DNA of 64,000 bases, from the NCBI RefSeq assembly GCF_000687475.1, contig NC_057317.1, positions 1,364,001-1,428,000 of the forward strand, in the 5' to 3' direction. The notes beneath the pieces were generated by a model. It ran no database searches. It saw only the letters and a list, made by a program, of their open reading frames with translations, and was not told the DNA's origin. Below are positions 56,450-64,000 of this stretch, piece by piece (position 1 is the first letter of the stretch; every line of letters starts with the position of its first letter). This DNA is from Ustilaginoidea virens (taxonomy: Eukaryota > Ascomycota > Sordariomycetes > Hypocreales > Clavicipitaceae). Both the position numbers and the translations under genes were made by a program.

Positions 56450-57295
56450 TCAGACCCCATTTTGCAGAATCGAGGCCTTGAAGCTCCGGCGATTCCTCGC
56501 GATTTGATTGTAAATGTCTTTGCGATGGAAATGAAGCTCCAGCCCCTCCCTCCTGGCTTCTTGGCGTATGATCTCGTCAATTTCCCGCGCGGGAAGCGAC
56601 TGAGTCTGCAAGAGGCTTGCAATCGTCTTCTTCTGCTTCTCCGTGAACCGGCGGTGTATCGCGTTTGCCGACGTGTCGAGGGTTCGGTGATGGTTGTGAT
56701 GCGGGTTCACCATCTTGTAGGTCCACTGCAGACTGCCCTGCTTCTTCGTGGTGACCAGCTTCATCCTGAACGGGCAGTCGGCTTTGTGAGAGGCCGACTT
56801 GCGTTTGCCGGTGGACTTGGAGGGTCGGACGGTATCGCGGCTGCATACGAAGCTGCCGTACTGCGGCCAGCGGTGTTCGCCCACGTTGACGTAGCGCGAC
56901 ATGGCTTTTTTGACAAAGGCCACGCCGTTTTGCCTGCCCCAGGCTTGCAGGTGGCTGAACAGCTCGTCGAAGCTGCCATAGCTCTGTGGCTGGGGCATGT
57001 CTGGGATTCGGCGCTGGTGGTCTTGGTCCTCGTCGTTGGCGACGTCGTCGGAATCGTTGGGGTAGTCGGGATCAGCTTCGGCATAGGCATCGGCACAGGC
57101 ATCGGCAGGCCTGTCACCAGGCTCCAAGCCTGGGGTAGTTTGAGACAAGTGCATTGTGACGATGATGTCGTCGATGGTGTTGTCGATGATGTTGTCGATG
57201 ATGTTGCCAATGTGGAGAAGGTGAAGCCACGGCTTGGCACGACCCGGCGTTTGCTCGAAATCACCGCGTCGCAAGTCGCAAGTCGCAAGTCGCAA
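56450..57295 (-). CDS. FAR1-type zinc-finger DNA-binding protein
   Basis: A 281-codon frame. The likelier start is Met48 (57,154), because the first 47 residues are partly encoded by a 7-bp repeat and read as low complexity. An acidic stretch lies at about 62-95. A FAR1/WRKY-GCM1-type zinc finger lies at about 108-205: FDELFSHLQAWGRQNGVAF, then Cys151 (FVCSRD), Cys174 (DCPFRM) and the His200/His202 pair (PHHNHH). After it comes a helical region (FTEKQKKTIASLL... REIDEIIRQEA ... HRKDIYNQIARNRRS), as found before the transposase domain of MULE elements. No MULE catalytic domain follows, so this could be a DNA-binding protein derived from a Mutator-like transposase, or the remains of one. The frame is intact and the codon use resembles the flanking genes. 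Likely nuclear; targets unknown. Confidence 0.8.
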   Translation of the reverse strand: MRLATCDLRRGDFEQTPGRAKPWLHLLHIGNIIDNIIDNTIDDIIVTMHLSQTTPGLEPGDRPADACADAYAEADPDYPNDSDDVANDEDQDHQRRIPDMPQPQSYGSFDELFSHLQAWGRQNGVAFVKKAMSRYVNVGEHRWPQYGSFVCSRDTVRPSKSTGKRKSASHKADCPFRMKLVTTKKQGSLQWTYKMVNPHHNHHRTLDTSANAIHRRFTEKQKKTIASLLQTQSLPAREIDEIIRQEARREGLELHFHRKDIYNQIARNRRSFKASILQNGV

Positions 57296-57304
57296 GTCGC
57301 AAGT
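57262..57304. repeat. 7-bp tandem repeat (aagtcgc)
   Basis: Five to six copies of aagtcgc at the N-terminal edge of the FAR1-type frame. Its length may vary between strains. Confidence 0.85.
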
Positions 57305-58477
57305 GGCAGTTGCGGAACGGTGAAATCCCGAGGCCCCGCGAACGGCAGGGTTTTTCCTCTTTGCAAAGTGAAAGTAAGTGTGTACAGACTCGGGGGGGAT
57401 TTAGGGATATCTTGTATGGCCAAGAAGCTCTGCCAGGTCAAAGTCCCTTTCTTTTTTTCTCCCGTCAGATGCGCTTGTCGGATGCGTTTGTCCCGTCGCT
57501 GTCGAGTAATGCGTGTTGTCGTCGTCGTCGTCGTTGTCGTTGTTGGCATAGTGCGGCGGACCCATGTACGGAGCATGTTTTCAATGTTAGCTTCCGTCTG
57601 GTAGGCATCCCCAGCCAGGTGTTGGCAGTCCTCGACGGCGGCACAGTCGGCACATGCAAGGGACGCAGCCGAGCCTTGCCGACTTGTTTATGCAATCATC
57701 CCCAAGTCGCCAAACAAGCAAGACTCGTTGCAAGCCTTGTTTTCACCCAACCCCAACAACCTCGTGCGGCACCGACATGAGTCAATGACCAGAGCCCAAA
57801 GGCTGGGGGACCCACGGGTTCGTCTCATCGCTGTATGTGGACAAGTGAAACGCTTTTGTAGTTGCTGCATGTGGTCTGGTCTAGGAAGAGAAAATGGCCG
57901 TGGCTCATCCCAGCGGATTCGCTACCATCTGACTAACTGACATCAATTCCATAGTTCTCACTGCCTCACTGCTCACCGCTTACCCTTGCAACTGATTGAG
58001 TCGACCCAGATGCTCTTTTTCGCCTCTTCCAAAGTCCGTCATCTCAGCCCCAGTGGTCGATCCATCCGGATATTCGTCGGTCAGCTTGCAGCATCCGATG
58101 GCCGGTTGACTCTAAATTCGCTGGGGTTTAATCGTGTGGAAGCGGTAGAATTGGATGTCCATCCCATCTTTCGGTTCCAGTTATGCTCCGAAAAAAAAAA
58201 TAAAAAATAAAAAATCGTCCAAGCCAGCAGTGATGGTGCGAAAAAAGAAGCCGTGTCCGTGGAAAAGCAAACAGACCGGCGCCGAATTTAACCTTCCCCC
58301 TTGGTGGTACAGCAAGACCGGCATCTTCGCTCGCATTGAACCCTTCTTTTAGATACTCTTTATACTAGCGGAGACCATCTAGCAACGAAAAACAAAAAGC
58401 AATATTGGTGAGAGCCAATTTCTCCTTGGGTGCTGCAACTCTTCCATGATTACAAAAACTCAGGGCGACCATCCCAC
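57296..58477. other. Spacer without recognised gene
   Basis: Holds the 5' region of the FAR1-type gene and the 3' region of PLC. It has a (gtc)n run near 57,515-57,545 and an A-rich stretch near 58,190-58,215. The overlapping open frames show no family motif. Confidence 0.6.
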
Positions 58478-60319
58478 TCACACATGCTCCATCTCAAACT
58501 TGACCAGGATCGAGCACTTGGTCTCCCTTCCCTTCATGTCCATCATTCTGATAAAGCTCCATCCAGGCACAACGTACGCCAACCGAACCGCAGCCACCGC
58601 AATCATTGGATTCTTAGCCCAAGCATCGTCGCTCTTGACAAGGATTCTCAAAAACACGAGCTCATTGTCGTCATAGACCCACTCCAATGTTTCATCCCAA
58701 ATCGGCTCCGTCACGGGCGGGTTTTCGCCGCGGTGCAGGATTCCCAGCCTGTGGTGCCTGTACGCCGACGTTTTGCGCTTGCACGTCTCTCCTTCGACAT
58801 CCCCAGGACTGTACAAGTTGCAGCTAAGATACGGCCTCAGTGAGCCCGGTTCTCGGTCTTCGTCGACGGGCACGTCCGTGGCACCAGCCACGTGCAGGCA
58901 AAGCTTCTTCTTCTGGCCTGTAAAGATGTTGCCATTCCCACCTTGTCGAAGGGCTGCCGGTTTAAGAATGTAGCCTTCGGAGCCGTTGAACAGCGCGTCG
59001 TTGAGCTGATTGCTCGTTCCAAAAGTCTGCCAGTTCAGGGCGCAGATCTGAGCGCCGACGCCCCAGAATTTGAGCGGCTTCAGGTTGGAAGAGGAAATTC
59101 GGGTTCCCTTGGGATAGACGCGCATGAGGTGACGCGCGTTGTGGGCTGCAATGGGAATCGATGCTGCGGGCAGATGTGACGACAGACCCGACTCCGACAC
59201 GTTGATGAGATGGTGAGGCGGGCCGTTGATCAAAGCGCCGGGGTCATACCACGAATTGTCGACGGGCTTGACTGACTGCGCGTATACGCCCAGCTCCGCC
59301 AGTTCAGAAATGATGGCCCCCGTGCCGGTTTCCCTCTTCTTTCTCTGGTACTCTTTGCGCGCCTTTTCTATTTCTGCATCCTCCGTCTCATCGTCGGATG
59401 GCGATTCACTACACGAGTCTCGCTTCTCTGGCTTCTCTCCCTCCTCGCTGACCAAGTGGTACTCAACAATAACGGAAATGCAGGCACCCAAGTCAGCCAA
59501 GGTTACGTGGACATCATGTGTCTCTTGTTCACGATGTCCCTTTTGACGAATAGGCTTTGCCAAGAGTCTGTGGCCAAACACCTCCTTCATAATTTCCACA
59601 AGCCGCTTCTGGCCGTGGCCTCCACAGTGGTTCTCCAGAGACAGAAGGATGGGCGCTACTGTGTAGTTGCCGTCATTTGCGGCCACGGCCATTTCTTCAT
59701 CAAAGACAATGCGGATGGTTTCGCATACTGCACGAAAGGGAATATGTGACACGAGCGTGAATCCGTGCGTAACCTTGGGTTCATCTGGGTTGGCGCTGTT
59801 GTCCCATGCGTCAATCTCGACGCATCGTGAGCCCGTCTTCAGGGCAGTTTCGTAGGCGGAGGCTGACGAGGATCCATAGAGCTGATGAGCTGTGAGATAG
59901 GTGTTGTGACTGGAGCTGATGTAGTACTCTGGCAGTGGCCGGGATCGATCCAGCAGGGCTGACGGGACACTGAAATGGGACTTTCCCAGAAGGTTTCGCA
60001 GAGCCGGTGTGGACTCCTCGATCGCAACACCGGCATCTTCTTCGGACAGAATGCCGTTCCTGGCCAAGAATGATCGCAGCGACTTGCCAACCCGCAGCTG
60101 CTCTTTGTCGTACCGAGCCTTGCGGGTGCTGCGACCTCCGCCACCAACGCTTTCGATGACTATTACCTCACCCTTGTCCTCATCGTCTTCACTGGGGTTG
60201 AAAGGGTTAAGCTGGGCCAGCTTTTGTGATAGCCGATGATCTGGCATGGTGGACACAAGAGTGGGCTGATATTGGGAATAGTTAGTTACATGTGCATTTG
60301 GCAGCAGAACGCGTCCCAC
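58478..60319 (-). CDS. Phosphoinositide-specific phospholipase C
   Basis: Cleaves phosphatidylinositol 4,5-bisphosphate into inositol trisphosphate and diacylglycerol at the plasma membrane, in calcium-dependent signalling. One frame of 613 codons. Met25 (60,247, MPDHRLSQK...) is the more likely start, as the first 24 residues look unlike a domain. X box at about 131-285: EYYISSSHNTYL with His138 and Asn139, CVEIDAWD with Glu168 and Asp170, THGFTL with His185, and LSLENHC with Glu229; these are the catalytic and calcium-binding positions of the family. An acidic/basic linker spans 290-335. Y box at about 337-460 (ISELAELGVY; YPKGTRISSSNLKPLKFWGVGAQICALNWQT). C2 domain at about 471-610. No PH domain or EF-hands precede the X box, as in short fungal PLCs. 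The family is certain; the isoform is not assigned. Confidence 0.95.
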   Translation of the reverse strand: MGRVLLPNAHVTNYSQYQPTLVSTMPDHRLSQKLAQLNPFNPSEDDEDKGEVIVIESVGGGGRSTRKARYDKEQLRVGKSLRSFLARNGILSEEDAGVAIEESTPALRNLLGKSHFSVPSALLDRSRPLPEYYISSSHNTYLTAHQLYGSSSASAYETALKTGSRCVEIDAWDNSANPDEPKVTHGFTLVSHIPFRAVCETIRIVFDEEMAVAANDGNYTVAPILLSLENHCGGHGQKRLVEIMKEVFGHRLLAKPIRQKGHREQETHDVHVTLADLGACISVIVEYHLVSEEGEKPEKRDSCSESPSDDETEDAEIEKARKEYQRKKRETGTGAIISELAELGVYAQSVKPVDNSWYDPGALINGPPHHLINVSESGLSSHLPAASIPIAAHNARHLMRVYPKGTRISSSNLKPLKFWGVGAQICALNWQTFGTSNQLNDALFNGSEGYILKPAALRQGGNGNIFTGQKKKLCLHVAGATDVPVDEDREPGSLRPYLSCNLYSPGDVEGETCKRKTSAYRHHRLGILHRGENPPVTEPIWDETLEWVYDDNELVFLRILVKSDDAWAKNPMIAVAAVRLAYVVPGWSFIRMMDMKGRETKCSILVKFEMEHV

Positions 60320-61334
60320 AAGCCGAGCATGTTTTGTTCGGTCGACTTGCAGGAGTGCTTATCTGTACCTTCCAACGGATAAACCCGAGGCGTTTTTGTC
60401 GAGACTTGTCGGCGATTCGAGGAAAGAAAGAGGTGAGCAAGCTGAAGATTGCAAGCTACCTAGTTGACGGAGCTGGAAGGAGCTACGGGGTAGACTAGAC
60501 CAATTGCAGACGAATTCAAGACAGCAGCAGGCATCGCCACAAACCACAACTGCCGGGTCTCTCAAAAGGGTCTCGTTAGAAACCCGTCCGCCGCAGTATC
60601 GCAACTTGCAGCTTGCAAAGAAGAGGAGCTTCGCTAGCAGTTTCGCTACAATTCATTGAAGCTAGCAAGCTAGGGATGTGCCAGGCGATCTTGCCGGGGT
60701 TCTTTGACAGTGATTGGATAAGAAAAAGCCTGGTCTTGGGCCATGAGGAGACATACAAGGCTTGGAAGTCTACCTAAGGGAGCCTGGTATGCTGAAGAGA
60801 TTCATTTTGCCCGACTTTGAAGGAGAAGGAGCTGTCATGACGCGCTGGGATAATCAGTAGAACGGCAAGAGCGGCACCATAGGCGATGCTCACCAGCAGC
60901 TGTGTGCATCTTTATCTCGGTGATGCCTGCCTGGTCTGGAAATCGAGCACTCGCGACCACCAGACAGCAGCCTCAGGGTCGCCGCAAGAGGAAACTGTTG
61001 ACGCCTGAAGGTTCAGGCCAGACTTATCAGCCAAGCGCCCCACCACTCCGAAATAAAGAAATTTCCCTTTCCTTTTCCTTTTCCTCCTTCTTCTTCTTCT
61101 CCATTCAAATTATGAACAACGCAAAAAACACGTTCAAGTCCCTTCCGTATGCTGGCCCGAGGTGCGCTTCACAGCTGTGCCCAAGACTGCTGGGGATTGA
61201 GGGACGACACGGAGATCAAAACGAACAATCTTGGGTGCGGTGCTTTCCGGCAATTGCCACATGGGAAGGATCGCAATGATTGAGCGAACATGCTGATGTA
61301 ATGCTTCAGCTAGTGCCCAGTTCGATTTGTGCCT
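60320..61334. other. Spacer without recognised gene
   Basis: Holds the 5' region of PLC. It includes a pyrimidine-rich tract (tttcccttttccttttcc... near 61,064-61,105), as often seen near fungal promoters. No supported coding. Confidence 0.6.
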
Positions 61335-61783
61335 GCTGGAGGCATGGCGAATCGAGCGTTTAGTTGTACTCCGAGCGAATATAGCTGTGGCCAGTGATGA
61401 CGGTGACGGTGACGGTGCATGTGCTGGAATTGTCGATGGCACTCATGTGTGCCTGGATCTGGCTGTAGAGTTCGTTGCCGCGTAGGGTGGCCCATGTCAC
61501 TCACGTTGCCTTGTCACTCGATGAGGTCTTGCATGATGACGATGGTTGAAACATGGTATTACCATTGACCGTATATTTGGTTTTTAGTGTTTACACATTC
61601 ATCTAGGCACCCATTTGTCGTCGCCATTTGCAGCTTGCTACAGATCCCTTGCGGGAGTTTGGCCAGGTTGTTTGATGGCGCGAGGTGCACGACGTTTCCA
61701 AACCCCATTCCGCCGGGTTTGTACGTTTGGCCGTCGTTAAGAAAGACGCTCGCGCCTGCCGCGCGGCGAGAGAAGTAATGCAT
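61335..61783 (-). CDS. Tentative small two-exon gene, function unknown
   Basis: Not recognised. A frame starting MHYFSRRAAGASVFLNDGQ at 61,783 runs to about 61,568 (…CLDECVNTKNQIY). A second frame (TWATLRGNELYSQIQAHM … ending RSEYN) closes with a stop at about 61,339. They join in frame if a 70-nt intron (5' gtcaat, 3' gtgag) is removed between about 61,567 and 61,499. The joined protein has about 117 residues and three or more cysteines. The Met start lacks a signal peptide, and an acceptor-like ggcag at about 61,754 suggests a possible upstream exon that I could not place. Neither exon has a known motif. Transcript data would decide. Confidence 0.3.
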
Positions 61784-62023
61784 GAAGAAGAAAGTAAATC
61801 AAAACGCAGACGTAGCGCGGTGTTTTCCATCTGTTTTTGGTCATTTTCCTCAGCCAATTCTCCGTGCCCCCAATTTTCCATACCCAAAAAAAGGAAAATA
61901 CATCATCAAAGTTGGAAAGCCAGTGTTGCGCTCGGGCAATCCCAGAATGATCTGGGCAAATCCACTAATACAACTCAGAAGTCAAAAGTCAATCGCAGCC
62001 ATGCCCTCCCGGTTTGAACGGCT

Positions 62024-62839
62024 TCAGCTCTCAACAATGCTTCGCGCAGCCAGTTCGAGAGCGTCGAGGTCACGCTTGGCCTTCCAGCACGGCTGACCCG
62101 GACGCCAGCACCATGGCTCCGGATTCGCCTCGCGCTTCTTCAAGCACACGATGCTTTCGCTGCCGCACTCGGGAGGATAGTGGCCTGGATGGAAGGGGAG
62201 ATGGTCTGGTTGGCCCTTGGCATCGCCGCCTTCCTCAGCGGCTTCTCTCTTGACTTTCCAGCATGGTTGCCCGGGACGATCGCACCACCGCTTGTCTTTC
62301 TCGCTTCGGACTTCCTTCAAAACAGCTTCAGCTGCTCTCTTGACCTTCCAGCATGGCTCCCCTGGGCGGTCGCACCAGCGCTTGTCCTTGACATTGGCAG
62401 GGTCGCTGGTAGGGTCTCTCTTCCAGCATGGCTCTCCGGGCCGGTCGCACCAGGGCGACGGGCCTCGCTTCTCATGTTGGCCATTGTCGGGAGCGAATCT
62501 TGCCTCAAGCTCCAGGCTCCTGTAGTACTCGTCAGGGTTTCTGGTCGTCAAGGCGGTGAGATGCGCAAGCTCGTTGACTGAACGCTTCGCAGCGTAGGCG
62601 GCACCTCCAGGTGCGTTGCTGAAGGACGACTCAGGCGTACGGGCCTTGAGAAGGCCAGAAGTTTTTATCGACTCGGCAAAGGCGTCGGCTGCTCTCTTTA
62701 CTTTCCAGCAGGGTTCACCGGGTCGCCAGCACCATGGCTCAGGGGCCGGGGCTGGCGCCGGGGCTGGAGCCGGGGCTGGAGCCGGGGCAGCGTGGGCTCC
62801 CACAGCAGCAAGAGTAACAAGAAGTGGTGTCAAGTGCAT
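62024..62839 (-). CDS. Alpha-factor-like mating pheromone precursor
   Basis: Encodes the secreted peptide pheromone sensed by the Ste2-type receptor of the opposite mating type. 271 residues: signal peptide 1-17 (cut after AHA); an (Ala-Pro)n leader 18-33 suited to dipeptidyl aminopeptidase trimming; then five decapeptides of the form W-C-x-R-P-G-x-P-C-W at 36-45, 130-139, 155-164, 185-194 and 243-252. Each is followed by a basic Kex2-type site (KVKR, KR, KVKR, KVKR, KAKR). The repeats are not identical: position 3 is Trp or Asp and position 7 is Glu or Gln, giving four mature forms. From memory, the Fusarium (WCTWRGQPCW) and Trichoderma (WCYRIGEPCW) pheromones have the same frame. A further C-x6-C segment (225-232, followed by KKR) may be a decayed sixth copy. 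The frame is intact and single-exon. Confidence 0.95.
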   Translation of the reverse strand: MHLTPLLVTLAAVGAHAAPAPAPAPAPAPAPAPEPWCWRPGEPCWKVKRAADAFAESIKTSGLLKARTPESSFSNAPGGAAYAAKRSVNELAHLTALTTRNPDEYYRSLELEARFAPDNGQHEKRGPSPWCDRPGEPCWKRDPTSDPANVKDKRWCDRPGEPCWKVKRAAEAVLKEVRSEKDKRWCDRPGQPCWKVKREAAEEGGDAKGQPDHLPFHPGHYPPECGSESIVCLKKREANPEPWCWRPGQPCWKAKRDLDALELAARSIVES

Positions 62840-64000
62840 ATCGAGACAACGTTTTCTGGAGCAACGATTCTGATTCTTTCACAGGGAAGAATCTCAGCTA
62901 TGGGTTGAGGTCATGCAGGAGAATTCGCTTGGGGATTCTTTTCCCATTTCCCGGGTCGTGATGCTATCTTTATCAATTTCCTGGTCCGGGTCGACACCAA
63001 GATGTGGTCAGGCCGAGACTCTGCGGCCGCGAAAGGGTTGTCCAGCAGCGCTATGGTCGCCTTGGAGCGTGTGAAGCCACTGCACCATTGATGGAGAGGG
63101 TCAATAGGCGTTGTCAAGAACATGTGGTGGTGAGAGGCGTGGCCGTAAGCTGCCAGGTGCGAGCTCCTTGAGGGCTGCACAATTACAACCACCTTCACCA
63201 ATTACACAAACCCTGCCGTTATCTCTTGTTGGTTCACCGTGGAGAATTAACCTCCCGATTAACGTGGCGGCTATTCTCTTTTTCAAGGCGGGAATATTCG
63301 CCTCCTCGTGGCGTCTGTTAACGCTGTCCTAGCCAGGCGTGGATGTAAGCCACATGGATGACAAGGATTCATATCTCCATTTCCAGTGACAATTCAAGAC
63401 GAGCACCAAGGGAGGACGCATCTGTTTCCGGCCATCCGATTTCCGAACCAAGGACAACAATCGACGGGAACGCACAAACAAGGATGTGTTTGCAATACAG
63501 CACGCTCTGCAATGGGCATCCCGCCGTACTCGATGCTTTGACAGTAAACAGATGGATCCAGTCGTGATCCACCATGAATCAAACACCTCGCCATATCCAA
63601 GGGACGCCTTTGGGTACATCGCGACAGCTTTCCGAGATTGTACGCAAAGAGTTAGTTGAGAGTATCTTGATCCCTGCCTTACCAAGCCCTGAGTTCGCGC
63701 GCATGGGAGACGCAGGTGCATTGCAAGGGGAGAAAACAGACAGCGACCAATCAGAAATTGGCGCATCCAACGCATTCCGGAGCCGCTATTGTGAGCAAAG
63801 CCAATCTCGTAGCTTACTTGCCCTCGTTTACAGAGTACGTACGTGCTCACTCAATGCTTATTGATGTTGAGGCTATTCAACCCCCAAATAGGAAAGTGGG
63901 TCCACGAATCTCGCGATGCTATTCGCCTTTGCGGGTGAGCCAATAGTCGGCCCCCGGTCCCTTGCACCGGGGCACTCTGTCGGTCGAGTCTGTCCGAAGC
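62840..64000. other. Spacer without recognised gene
   Basis: Holds the 5' region of the pheromone gene. Overlapping frames occur on both strands at 63,329-63,864, the longest 173 codons on the minus strand. They show no domain, signal peptide or repeat, so they are not called genes. A gene could begin at the right edge. Confidence 0.55.

Noticed and set aside
56411..57604. A 397-codon plus-strand frame
   Set aside because: Antisense to the FAR1-type gene, with simple Val-rich runs from the gtc repeats and no motif.
62180..62581. Plus-strand frames rich in FQHGSPGRSH repeats
   Set aside because: They are the antisense image of the pheromone decapeptide repeats.
63329..63864. 173-codon minus frame and 96-codon plus frame near the right edge
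   Set aside because: No domain, repeats or targeting signal. They overlap antiparallel, and there is no evidence for either.

Overview
The window looks like nuclear DNA of a filamentous ascomycete, most likely a sordariomycete of the order Hypocreales. Genes on the right have short introns, and one encodes an alpha-factor-like pheromone precursor with Trp-Cys...Cys-Trp decapeptides of the hypocrealean kind. The left part is TA-rich and carries the marks of repeat-induced point mutation (RIP): transition differences between repeat copies and many TAG/TAA codons where Gln or Trp is expected. The species is not identified.

Positions 1-46,483 are one continuous nest of Ty1/copia-type LTR retrotransposons inserted into each other. 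I reconstructed it from LTR pairs and 5-bp target site duplications (TSDs). The outermost element I (+) is interrupted by D (-). D holds H, which holds F (-), which holds G (-). D also holds C (+). C holds E (-), which holds a 582-bp miniature LTR element (TRIM), and C also holds A (+), which holds B (+). For G, C, E, TRIM, A and B both LTRs and both TSDs lie inside the window. F, H, D and I continue leftward beyond it. All gag-pol reading frames are broken by stop codons, so no host gene is expected in this part.

From 46,484 to the end the DNA is GC-richer and single-copy in look. It holds: a GMP synthase gene in 21 exons (49,734-53,039, minus), whose splicing gives an uninterrupted 546-residue protein; a spacer with two fold-back (MITE-like) repeats; a mitochondrial class 2 dihydroorotate dehydrogenase (54,332-55,750, minus); a FAR1-type zinc-finger protein (56,450-57,295, minus); a phosphoinositide-specific phospholipase C (58,478-60,319, minus); a tentative two-exon small gene (61,335-61,783, minus); and the pheromone precursor (62,024-62,839, minus). 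All recognised genes are on the minus strand.

Functionally, the GMP synthase (last step of GMP synthesis) and the dihydroorotate dehydrogenase (fourth step of UMP synthesis) are neighbours without being a known cluster. PLC and the pheromone precursor belong to signalling and mating. No RNA genes or CRISPR arrays were found. The spacers 46,484-49,733 and 62,840-64,000 contain only open frames that I could not support as genes.
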